Part shown: positions 20,833 to 26,925 of the stretch, one piece after another
Numbering within the stretch: the first letter of the stretch is position 1
Layout of the letters: every line of letters begins with the position of its first letter
DNA from: Eggerthellaceae bacterium UBA3686
GTDB taxonomy: Bacteria > Actinomycetota > Coriobacteriia > Coriobacteriales > Eggerthellaceae
NCBI GenBank assembly: GCA_002371495.1
Contig: DFIX01000054.1
Location: forward strand, 17,904 to 44,828
Length of the DNA: 26,925 nt
Direction: 5' to 3'
Made by a program: the position numbers and the translations under genes
The notes under the pieces: generated by a model
What the model saw: only the letters and a program-made list of their open reading frames with translations
The model's database searches: none
Told to the model about the DNA's origin: nothing

Positions 20833-21039
20833 CCTCCCGCATGGCCCCGCCAACCGCCCAGCCCGCGCCTCTGCGCGACTTCGCGAGCTGCCTGGCGCAT
20901 AGGGGGCAGCGGGAGCGAGGGCTGTCTGAGCTTGCGAAGCGGGCGAGTTCCGCAGCTGCTGCCCCCGGAGCGCCAGGCGGTTAGCCCGCGCCGGAGCGCA
21001 GAGGCGCGGGCTGGGCGGTTGGCGGGGCCATGCGGGAGG
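20833..21039. repeat. 207 bp structure with 44 bp perfect inverted repeats
   Basis: 20833-20876 and 20996-21039 are exact reverse complements over 44 bases (CCTCCCGCATGGCCCCGCC and on). The 119 bases between them contain GCCTGGCGC/GCGCCAGGC and GGGGGCAGC/GCTGCCCCC pairs, so the whole element can fold into one long GC-rich rod. It fills the divergent gap between the glycosyltransferase and cyclophilin genes. No coding frame is supported. Confidence 0.9.
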
Positions 21040-21095
21040 GACAGCGCTCCGCAGCATGAATAGCGGATGGTTTTTCTTCTGTACAGCGCGTTTGC

Positions 21096-21104
21096 TGATA
21101 GAAT
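21096..21104 (+). promoter_or_regulatory. Extended -10 promoter for the cyclophilin gene
   Basis: TG (21096-21097), A, TAGAAT (21099-21104), about 45 bases before the GTG start and just after the 207 bp inverted repeat. The -35 region is weak. Confidence 0.45.
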
Positions 21105-21148
21105 TTCGTACGTGTATGTGCTTTAGCAACACGGAAAAGGAGATAAAC

Positions 21149-21682
21149 GTGACACTGTATACCCCCGAATACAAGCCGACGGGCGACGAGATTGCCGTTC
21201 TGACGACCAGCCAGGGCACCATCCGCGTTCAGCTGGCCGGCAACGACGCCCCCATTCATGTGGGCAACTTCGTCGAGCTCGCGCAGAAGGGCTTCTACGA
21301 TGGCCTGAAGTTCCACCGCTACGTTCCCGGATTCGTTATCCAGGGCGGTTGCCCCAACACGCGCGATATGACCCCCGAGGAGGTCGCCCGCGGCGGCCGC
21401 GGCCCACAGGGCCAGCCCGGCACCGGCGGCCCCGGGTACTCCATCAAGGGCGAATGGCGCACCAACCCCAACAACGAGCACAAGGACGGCACGCTTGCCA
21501 TGGCTCGTTCGCAGATGCCCGATTCCGCGGGTTCGCAGTTCTACTTCTGCCTGGGTCCCCAGCCGTTCCTCGATACCGATTACACCGTGTTCGGTCAGAC
21601 GATCGAGGGTCTCGACGTCATCGGCAAGCTTCGTGCCGGCGACGTTATCGAGAGCATCACGATCGAGAACGTAGCCGAATAG
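21149..21682 (+). CDS. Cyclophilin-type peptidyl-prolyl cis-trans isomerase
   Basis: Predicted protein of 177 residues from a GTG with AAAAGGAGA upstream. No signal peptide is present, so it is cytoplasmic and probably helps protein folding by turning Xaa-Pro bonds. Cyclophilin motifs: TTSQGTIRVQLAGNDAPIHVGNFVELAQKGFYDGLKFHRYVPGFVIQGGCP (with the FHR active-site Arg), then GTLAMARSQMPDSAGSQFYFCLGPQPFLDTDYTVFGQTIEGLDVI. A Gly/Pro-rich insert (GGRGPQGQPGTGGPGYSIKGEW) precedes the second half, as in several bacterial members. All core catalytic positions that I can recognise are present. Confidence 0.95.
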   Translation: MTLYTPEYKPTGDEIAVLTTSQGTIRVQLAGNDAPIHVGNFVELAQKGFYDGLKFHRYVPGFVIQGGCPNTRDMTPEEVARGGRGPQGQPGTGGPGYSIKGEWRTNPNNEHKDGTLAMARSQMPDSAGSQFYFCLGPQPFLDTDYTVFGQTIEGLDVIGKLRAGDVIESITIENVAE

Positions 21683-21743
21683 GTCCGCATGCGCTCGGCC
21701 TCGTCGATAGGGCGGGGCGCATCGGTCGTTAGAAGGGCTTCTT

Positions 21744-23282
21744 ATGAACAACGAATTATTCCAGCAAGCAAAATCGGCAGCGGCTACGCGCGACTACAAC
21801 CGCGCGCACGACCTGTTCATGCAATGCCTTAACGACGCCGAGAATCCCCCTGCGCCCGGCGAGGTCGGCTTGATTTACCATCAGGTCGGCAACTGCCTGA
21901 CCAGGCTTCGCAGCTATTACGAGGCCATCGAGGCGTACACGAAGTCGGTGGCTGATAACGACTACGACGCCGTGGGCACGGTCAATTGCAATCTGGGCAT
22001 GGCCTATGCGGCACTGCGCGATTGGCAAAACGCTGTCAAGCATTTCGAGATCGCCGTTTCGGACCGCAACTACCCGACGCCGTACAAAGCCTACACGGGC
22101 ATGGGCAACGCCCTTCTGAAGCAGGGCAAGTCGGCCGAGGCGGGCGTGGCGTTCCGCGAGGCTGCCCTCGACGAAGCCAACCCCGACCCGACCAAGGCGC
22201 TGCTCAACCTGGGCGTGTGCTTCATGGCGCTCAACCGCCCTGCCGATGCGGTAGCATCCTACGAGAGCGCCCTGCAGTTCAGCATGGAGCCCGAGACGCG
22301 CAACAAGATGTATGCGAGCCTCGGCCAGGCCTACGTTGCGACCGGCCAGATGGAGCAGGCTGTTTCGGCATTCGAGCGCGCCATCGCCGACAAGACGTAC
22401 TACCTTTCGGATTCGGCCAGCGTCGATTATCAGCGCGCCATCGCCGCCATCTCGACGGGCAACTCCGACAGCACGCAGGCGTTGCCGCCCGTCGACATGT
22501 CGGGGCTCGACGTGCTGTCCGACACGACGGCCGTGACCTCGCCGTCCACGACTTCCGAACAGGAGCCCTACGTCATCGACGAGCAGGCCGTGTCGGAGGA
22601 TTATTACTTCGCCGACCAGTACGCGCACCAGGGCGACCCCGCCAACAATGCCGACTACTTCTTCGAAGCTAGCGACCAGGAGCTCGAGCAGTGGTCCAAG
22701 GGTGTCGTCAAGCTCGAGCGCAAGCGTCGCAGCGTGGGGCTGAAAGTGCTCGTGGTCATCATCTTGCTGGTGCTCGCCGCGCTCGGTGCGGGCTTGTTCC
22801 TGTACATGCAGGGCTACGGATACCCCACGCAGGAAGCCATGGTCGAGAAGCTGTTCGAGGACCCCTCTTCGTCCGAGGTGTACGTTGACGGGTTGACCGC
22901 CGACGACATTCGCGATTACTCGACGCTGATCCAGCCGGGCTCGAAGGCCGAAGTCGACGGCGTGACGCGCGGCATGACAGCCTCGACCGCCTACGCGACT
23001 GCGACAACGCCGCAGGGCGGCCAGGTCACCTATGAGATTTCGATGGTGCGCGACCTCATTGGCTGGAAGGTCTCGAGCGTCGATTTGTACTTCGCGAGCC
23101 AGCATGAAGATACTGCGAGCGCAAGTGCGAGCAGCGAGTCTGCTGCCGCGTCCGCTTCCGCTAGCGCGGCATCGGAAAGCGCAAGTGCTGCATCTGCCAG
23201 CGCGGCGTCCGCTTCCGCAAGCGCGGCGTCCGCTAGTGCCGAAGCGGCAAGCTCGGGCTCCGCGAGCTCTGCGAGCGCATAG
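21744..23282 (+). CDS. TPR protein with transmembrane anchor and Ala/Ser-rich tail
   Basis: Predicted protein of 512 residues. AGAAGGG lies 6 bases before the ATG. Residues 1-230 hold about six tetratricopeptide repeats (for example VNCNLGMAYAALRDWQNAVKHFEIAV and KALLNLGVCFMALNRPADAVASYESAL). An acidic, disordered stretch follows, then one membrane helix at about 331-355. Next come an approximately 100-residue domain (PTQEAMVEKLFEDPSSSEVYVDGL...ISMVRDLIGWKVSSVDLYFA) and a tail of about 60 residues made almost only of Ala, Ser and a few Glu. With a cytoplasmic TPR part, the rest faces outside. TPRs bind protein partners; the partner is unknown. The tail resembles the linker of ModA in this window and may act as a spacer through the cell wall. 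Confidence 0.9.
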   Translation: MNNELFQQAKSAAATRDYNRAHDLFMQCLNDAENPPAPGEVGLIYHQVGNCLTRLRSYYEAIEAYTKSVADNDYDAVGTVNCNLGMAYAALRDWQNAVKHFEIAVSDRNYPTPYKAYTGMGNALLKQGKSAEAGVAFREAALDEANPDPTKALLNLGVCFMALNRPADAVASYESALQFSMEPETRNKMYASLGQAYVATGQMEQAVSAFERAIADKTYYLSDSASVDYQRAIAAISTGNSDSTQALPPVDMSGLDVLSDTTAVTSPSTTSEQEPYVIDEQAVSEDYYFADQYAHQGDPANNADYFFEASDQELEQWSKGVVKLERKRRSVGLKVLVVIILLVLAALGAGLFLYMQGYGYPTQEAMVEKLFEDPSSSEVYVDGLTADDIRDYSTLIQPGSKAEVDGVTRGMTASTAYATATTPQGGQVTYEISMVRDLIGWKVSSVDLYFASQHEDTASASASSESAAASASASAASESASAASASAASASASAASASAEAASSGSASSASA

Positions 23283-23335
23283 CGCAAAATTAGTCATTCA
23301 TCCCGATGAGGGTGGTATAGAAAGGAAAAGATACT

Positions 23336-23740
23336 ATGACAATCCAGAAAACCTACACCATGATCAAGCCCGATGGCGTTCGCAACGGCCACATCGGCGA
23401 GATCGTCAACCGCTTCGAGCGCGCTGGCCTCAAGATCGAGCAGATGCGCCTCGAGATGGTCACCCCCGAGCAGGCCAAGGCCAACTACGCCGAGCACGAG
23501 GGCAAGCCGTTCTACGAGGGCCTCATCGCCTACGTCACTTCCGGCCCGGTCGTGAAGATGGTCGTTTCCGGCGAGGGCGCTGTGGCCAAGGTCCGCTCCC
23601 TCATGGGTGCCACCAACCCCGCTGATGCCGCTCCTGGCACCATCCGCGGCGACTTCGGCCTGACCATGGACGAGAACGTCATCCACGGCTCTGACTCCCC
23701 CGAATCCGCCGAGCGCGAAATCGGCGTGTTCTTCGGCTAG
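23336..23740 (+). CDS. ndk: Nucleoside diphosphate kinase
   Basis: Predicted protein of 134 residues, the usual length. It balances NTP and dNTP pools by moving a phosphate via the catalytic His, seen as H117 in NVIHGSDS. Other landmarks: TYTMIKPDGVRNGHIGEIV, KPFYEGLIAYVTSGPVV, MGATNPADAAPGTIRGDFG. AAAGGAAAAG precedes the start. It begins 53 bases after the TPR gene and ends with two hairpins, the second a strong terminator. Confidence 0.97.
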   Translation: MTIQKTYTMIKPDGVRNGHIGEIVNRFERAGLKIEQMRLEMVTPEQAKANYAEHEGKPFYEGLIAYVTSGPVVKMVVSGEGAVAKVRSLMGATNPADAAPGTIRGDFGLTMDENVIHGSDSPESAEREIGVFFG

Positions 23741-23745
23741 AGGGG

Positions 23746-23770
23746 TTGCGCCGTTCTACGAACGGCGCAA
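23746..23770 (+). terminator. Hairpin after ndk sharing a core with the tRNA-Glu terminator
   Basis: TTGCGCCGTTC pairs with GAACGGCGCAA around TAC, starting 5 bases after the stop. There is no U-run (CTATT follows), so it probably stabilises the mRNA end or assists the second hairpin at 23787. Confidence 0.7.
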
Positions 23771-23786
23771 CTATTGCACGCTGCGC

Positions 23787-23818
23787 GGCCCTGGGGCTCC
23801 CAGGGCCTTTTTATTTTT
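23787..23818 (+). terminator. Terminator of ndk
   Basis: GGCCCTGGG pairs with CCCAGGGCC around GCT, followed by TTTTTATTTTT: a classical intrinsic terminator. Confidence 0.92.
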
Positions 23819-23929
23819 CCAGCCGCATCAGCCAAACCGATTATCTGTGGGGTAACCAGCTTCGCAAGCGATTGTCCCGATATGCGCTTGCTTTGCCTTG
23901 GCAATCCTCTTAGCCAGCAAGGGGGTGGA

Positions 23930-24039
23930 GCGAAAGCGCAGATGGCGGCGTGACCTGAGCGATTCTGCAGCTACATACTTAAAACTATTCAAAAGTTAAG
24001 CGAAGCCAAGCGAAGGCGCGCTGCCATCTGCGCTTTCGC
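23930..24039 (-). repeat. Covarying hairpin element, copy G
   Basis: Arms 23930-23950 and 24019-24039 pair over 21 positions with a single G-T (wobble) pair. On the minus strand the loop has CTTGGCTTCG and CTGCAGAATCGC, and the arm is preceded by CGTCCC as in copy E. It lies in the gap between the ndk terminator and the hydrogenase operon. I see no other feature in that gap that I can support. Confidence 0.85.
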
Positions 24040-24175
24040 GGGACGTTGCAGCGACCTGCGAGGCAGCCGATTAAATGTTCGTTGTCGAATTCAGCCAGAC
24101 GTGCCAGTGGATAAAACGCGCCGCCGATGGTAGAGTGTTCGTATCGCGACTGCGCCTAACGAGAGAGGGGTCGCC

Positions 24176-25249
24176 ATGCTCTACCGGGTCATGGACAAGG
24201 GCGAACTGCCCAAGCTTGTCCGTGCATTCATGGAGTCCTACGAGGTCGTAGCTCCCGTCAAACGGGGCAGGGGGTACATCTTCGACGTCATCGAATCGCC
24301 TGACGATATCGAGCTCGACTACACCCAGACGGCTTCGTCGGCCAAGAAGTACCTCATGCCGCCAACCGAGACGCTCATGAAGTACGATGCGCGGATGAAC
24401 CTCGTCGAAGACTATGCCGAGGAAATTACGCCACGCGTCGTCTTTGGGGTGCATACGTGCGATATCAGTGCTTTGAACAGGCTCGATATTGCACTGCTCG
24501 GGGGCAAGTACGTCGACCCGTACTTCAAGGCGCGGCGTGACGCCACGATGATCGTCGGCATCAGCTGCATGCCCAACGAAAACTGCTTCTGCCACCTGTG
24601 GGGCTCCGATGAAGCGCCGTTCGGCTACGATCTGTTCCTGCACGACATCGGCGACAAGTACCTGGTCTCGATGTCGAACGTCGTGGCAACCAACATCCTC
24701 GAGGCGTCCTGTGAGCTTTCAGAGGCAACCGACGCAGATCGCATCGCATTTCGCCAGAAGACGCGTGCGCGCCAGCGGGCCTTCAATTCCGAGATCCCGC
24801 ACATTCAAGACGTGGCCATGCTTATGGACGTTTTCCATTCCGACCCGTTCTGGGACGAGCTCGGCGGACGGTGCTTGTCGTGCTCGGCTTGTGCCAGCGT
24901 GTGCCCGACCTGCTTCTGCTTCGACATCCGCGACGTCCTTGCACCCGATGGGGCAACCGGTTCGCGCGAACGCGTTTGGGACGCCTGCACGAGCCCCGGG
25001 TTCGCGGCGGTTACGGGCGGACACAATTTCCGCCCAAGCGGGCGCGAGCGCGTGAGACACCGCATGTACCACAAGCTCAACGGCTTCATGGTCAACCATG
25101 ACCGGATGCTCTGCGTGGGCTGCGGCCGGTGCGTCGAGGCTTGCAAGACGGGCATCAATCCCATAGAAGTGCTCCGCTTCTTCAAGCAGAAGGGGGCCGA
25201 CAGTGCGAAGGGGGCCGACAGTGCGAAGGGGGCCGACGATGCAGAGTAA
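24176..25249 (+). CDS. Sulfhydrogenase/hydrogenase beta-type subunit, two [4Fe-4S] ferredoxin motifs
   Basis: Predicted protein of 357 residues. AGAGGGG stands before the ATG. It fits the 4Fe-4S dicluster subunits called HydB/sulfhydrogenase beta or anaerobic sulfite reductase A. Landmarks: FGVHTCDISALNRLDIALL, VGISCMPNENCFCHLWGSDEAPFGYDLFLHDIGDKYLV, and two clusters of Cys, C-L-S-C-S-A-C-A-S-V-C-P and C-V-G-C-G-R-C-V-E-A-C-K-T-G-I-N-P. It would carry electrons between the flavin subunit and the hydrogenase core in the cytoplasm. The last residues are a tandem K-G-A-D-S-A repeat encoded by 18-base repeats that also hold the ribosome site of the next gene, overlapped by 11 bases. It is the first gene of an operon that runs off the window. 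Confidence 0.9.
   Translation: MLYRVMDKGELPKLVRAFMESYEVVAPVKRGRGYIFDVIESPDDIELDYTQTASSAKKYLMPPTETLMKYDARMNLVEDYAEEITPRVVFGVHTCDISALNRLDIALLGGKYVDPYFKARRDATMIVGISCMPNENCFCHLWGSDEAPFGYDLFLHDIGDKYLVSMSNVVATNILEASCELSEATDADRIAFRQKTRARQRAFNSEIPHIQDVAMLMDVFHSDPFWDELGGRCLSCSACASVCPTCFCFDIRDVLAPDGATGSRERVWDACTSPGFAAVTGGHNFRPSGRERVRHRMYHKLNGFMVNHDRMLCVGCGRCVEACKTGINPIEVLRFFKQKGADSAKGADSAKGADDAE
25190..25237 (+). repeat. 18 bp tandem repeat, 2.7 copies
   Basis: AAGGGGGCCGACAGTGCG occurs at 25190-25207 and 25208-25225, then AAGGGGGCCGAC at 25226-25237. The unit encodes K-G-A-D-S-A in the upstream frame, and each copy contains a Shine-Dalgarno-like AAGGGGG followed 6 bases later by GTG or ATG in the frame of the next gene. 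Confidence 0.9.
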
Positions 25250-26150
25250 CATGCCCTACGGGACGATATCGGTCGAGGCCGCCCATGAAGTCCCGCACCC
25301 GATGAGCGGCGAAGAGATGCTGCTCGGCAACGCGTACAGGCCCTGGCCAGCGCGCGTCACCTCGGTGCGCGACCTGACGGCGCACGAGAAGCTCTTCGAG
25401 TTTCGCCTCATCGACGAGCGGGTGCGCGAGGCGTTCGTTCACCAGCCCGGCCAGTTTCTGGAGCTGTCGGTTTTCGGGGTGGGCGAGGCGCCCATTTCCA
25501 TCACGTCATCGCCGACGAAGCAGGGCTTCGTGGAGCTGTGCATTCGTCGCGCGGGCACGGTCACGACGGCGCTGCACGGCATGCACGCGGGCGACATCGT
25601 GGGTTTACGCGGTCCGTTCGGGCGGGGCTTCCCGGTCGACGAGATGCGCGGAAATGACATCCTCATCGTGGCGGGCGGCCTCGGCATCGCGCCCGTGCGC
25701 TCGCTGATCAACTTCATCCATGACAACCGCTCGGATTTCGGCAAGGTCACCATTGTTTACGGGTCGCGCACGCCTTCCGACATCATGTTCCGCGACCAGT
25801 TCGAGATGTGGCGCCACCGCAAGGACTTCGAGCTGTACCTGACCGTCGACCATCCCGACGACACATGGGATGGCGAGGTCGGCGTGGTCACCGAACCCAT
25901 GAAGGGGCTCGACATCAATCCTGCCAACACGTTCGGCGTGGTGTGCGGGCCTCCCGTCATGTACAAGTTCGTCGTGCAGGTCATGCGCGAGAAGAACATC
26001 GATTACGACCACATTTACCTCGATTTCGAACGCCATATGAAGTGCGGTATGGGCAAATGCGGCCATTGCCAGATCGGGCACCAGTACTGCTGTATCGACG
26101 GGCCCGTTTTCAATTATTGGGAAGCAAAGAATATTCAGGGGTCGATGTAA
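25239..26150 (+). CDS. Sulfhydrogenase/hydrogenase gamma-type subunit, FAD/NAD(P) oxidoreductase
   Basis: Predicted protein of 303 residues from the ATG at 25239. GTG codons at 25203 and 25221, each with the same ribosome site, are in-frame alternatives. It belongs to the ferredoxin-reductase-like group of HydG/anaerobic sulfite reductase B. HQPGQFLELSVFGVGEAPISITSSP is the flavin-binding part, ILIVAGGLGIAPVRSLI the nucleotide-binding part, and CGPPVMYKFV the NAD(P) end. A C-terminal [2Fe-2S] motif follows (C-G-M-G-K-C-G-H-C-Q-I-G-H-Q-Y-C-C). It should pass electrons between NAD(P)H and the beta subunit. Its stop is one base before the in-frame ATG 26152 of the next gene, so the three genes are tightly coupled. 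Confidence 0.92.
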   Translation: MQSNMPYGTISVEAAHEVPHPMSGEEMLLGNAYRPWPARVTSVRDLTAHEKLFEFRLIDERVREAFVHQPGQFLELSVFGVGEAPISITSSPTKQGFVELCIRRAGTVTTALHGMHAGDIVGLRGPFGRGFPVDEMRGNDILIVAGGLGIAPVRSLINFIHDNRSDFGKVTIVYGSRTPSDIMFRDQFEMWRHRKDFELYLTVDHPDDTWDGEVGVVTEPMKGLDINPANTFGVVCGPPVMYKFVVQVMREKNIDYDHIYLDFERHMKCGMGKCGHCQIGHQYCCIDGPVFNYWEAKNIQGSM

Positions 26151-26166
26151 CATGGGAGCCTTCAGC

Positions 26167-26925
26167 ATGATCACCGATGCGACCCCGCGCGTGCCGCGCG
26201 TCGTGGTCGTGGGCTTGGCCAGCTGCTTCGGATGTCAGCTGCAGATCACCAACGCCGAGAAGTACCTGACCCAGATACTCGGCCAGATCGATTTGCGCTA
26301 CTGGCAGCTGGTCACATCCGAAGACATGCCCGACGAGTACGATGTCGCCATCATCGAGGGCGCCGTCACTACCGAAGAATCCGCCGAGACGTGTCGCGCC
26401 GTGCGGGCCAAAGCGGCGCACGTCATGGCAATTGGCGCCTGCGCCGTTACCGGCGGCGTGACCGGCATGGCCATCGACCGGCTGCAGGCCGGCGTCGACC
26501 AGGTCTACGACGGCACGGCGCCCGATGCCTGCGGTCAAATGATATTGCCGAAGCCGGTCAGCGCTGTCATCGAAGTCGACTCCGAGGTGCGCTGCTGCCC
26601 GATCGACCCTTACGATTTCGTGCATCAGCTGCACCGTGCGCTGTACGGGTCGAACCGCGTCGACGAGGCGCGCACGATGTGCGCCGACTGCAAGCGCAAC
26701 GAGACCGAGTGCTTCTTCGAGCAGGGCACGCTGTGCTTGGGGCTCGTCACGCGCGCGGCCTGTGGGGCGCGTTGCGTCAACCTGGGTCGCCCGTGCAACG
26801 GTTGCGCTGGCCTTTCGCCCGATGCCAACCTGCCCGCTGCGCGCGTCTCGTGCGAGCGCTACGGCGTTCCGGTTGCCGATTTCGACAAAGCGCTGCAGAT
26901 GTTCAACCAGGCGGCGCTCGATGTG
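26167..26925 (+). CDS. Hydrogenase delta-type (small) subunit, 3' end outside the window
   Basis: At least 253 residues; the frame is open to the right edge. I start it at ATG 26167, where GGAG lies 8 bases upstream; ATG 26152 is in frame and close to the preceding stop. It matches the [NiFe]-hydrogenase small subunit of the F420-non-reducing/sulfhydrogenase delta type: VVVVGLASC20-F-G-C23-QLQITNAEKYL for the proximal [4Fe-4S] cluster, IIEGAVTTEES, AIGACAVTGGVTGM, and a Cys-rich C-terminal part (CADC...C...C...CGARC...CNGC). It forms the electron-transfer half of the catalytic pair; the large subunit with the Ni-Fe site should be the next gene downstream. Soluble and cytoplasmic: no Tat signal is seen. 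Confidence 0.9.
   Translation, partial: MITDATPRVPRVVVVGLASCFGCQLQITNAEKYLTQILGQIDLRYWQLVTSEDMPDEYDVAIIEGAVTTEESAETCRAVRAKAAHVMAIGACAVTGGVTGMAIDRLQAGVDQVYDGTAPDACGQMILPKPVSAVIEVDSEVRCCPIDPYDFVHQLHRALYGSNRVDEARTMCADCKRNETECFFEQGTLCLGLVTRAACGARCVNLGRPCNGCAGLSPDANLPAARVSCERYGVPVADFDKALQMFNQAALDV

Noticed and set aside
20833..21039. Terminal inverted repeats of an insertion sequence
   Set aside because: Only 119 bases lie between the arms, far too short for a transposase; a non-autonomous element is all that could be claimed.
21756..23297. 513-codon open frame antisense to the TPR gene
   Set aside because: Same shadow effect in high-GC DNA; the sequence is Arg/His-rich without domain features.

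Overview
The window looks like chromosomal DNA of a high-GC, anaerobic actinobacterium. I infer class Coriobacteriia, family Eggerthellaceae. The grounds are the codon bias, the infC-rpmI-rplT order, molybdate uptake next to molybdopterin synthesis, a multi-subunit oxidoreductase-type [NiFe]-hydrogenase operon, and Ala/Ser-rich secreted proteins. No ribosomal RNA gene is present, so this placement is an inference.

Layout, left to right. 1-4243: cell-envelope genes (a LytM/M23-like exported protein, a GH73 glucosaminidase, an unknown small protein) and a THEP1-type NTPase on the minus strand. 4600-8415: the molybdate ABC transporter modA-modB-modC, with a strong promoter holding a dyad, a hairpin between modA and modB, and a ModB carrying a large exported N-terminal domain. 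8597-10168: moaA and moaC, the first steps of molybdenum cofactor synthesis, followed by a gamma-class carbonic anhydrase-like protein. 10945-12366: infC-rpmI-rplT behind a leader that looks like a transcription attenuator; infC seems to start at AUA. 12862-14685: tRNA-Glu(TTC) and a DEAD-box RNA helicase. 14856-15055: a likely unannotated small RNA. 15123-16583: an RlmD/TrmA-family RNA methyltransferase (minus strand) and tRNA-Arg(CCG). 16781-17788: a secreted Ig-like (Big_2) protein. 18192-20757: a two-gene minus-strand operon, a GT2 glycosyltransferase and an LPG-synthase-type membrane protein. 21149-23740: a cyclophilin, a membrane-anchored TPR protein and nucleoside diphosphate kinase. 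24176 to the right edge: beta, gamma and delta subunits of a sulfhydrogenase/[NiFe]-hydrogenase-type complex; the delta gene runs off the window, and the large subunit would be expected next.

The most unusual content is between the genes. (1) Seven copies of a 110-200 bp hairpin element share loop motifs (CTTGGCTTCGGCTAA and CTGCAGAATCGC). Their 11-21 bp stem arms differ from copy to copy, yet each arm matches its own partner. Two pairs are arranged as facing copies. (2) A second family of perfect palindromes centred on GGGTCWGACCC lies directly after three consecutive genes or operons. (3) Two single-copy inverted-repeat structures (a 44 bp perfect repeat at 20833/20996 and a 29 bp perfect repeat at 17879/18088) fill the other long gaps. 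No transposase gene is in the window, so whatever moves these elements, if anything, is elsewhere.

Functionally, ModABC brings in molybdate, and MoaA/MoaC make the pterin precursor that will carry it, consistent with a molybdoenzyme-rich anaerobe. The hydrogenase-type operon would add flavin- and iron-sulfur-based redox capacity. Gaps of over 300 bases without a gene (1153-1508, 4244-4763, 12315-12861, 14686-15122, 17789-18191, 20758-21148, 23741-24175) are covered by the repeat, promoter, terminator and ncRNA entries.
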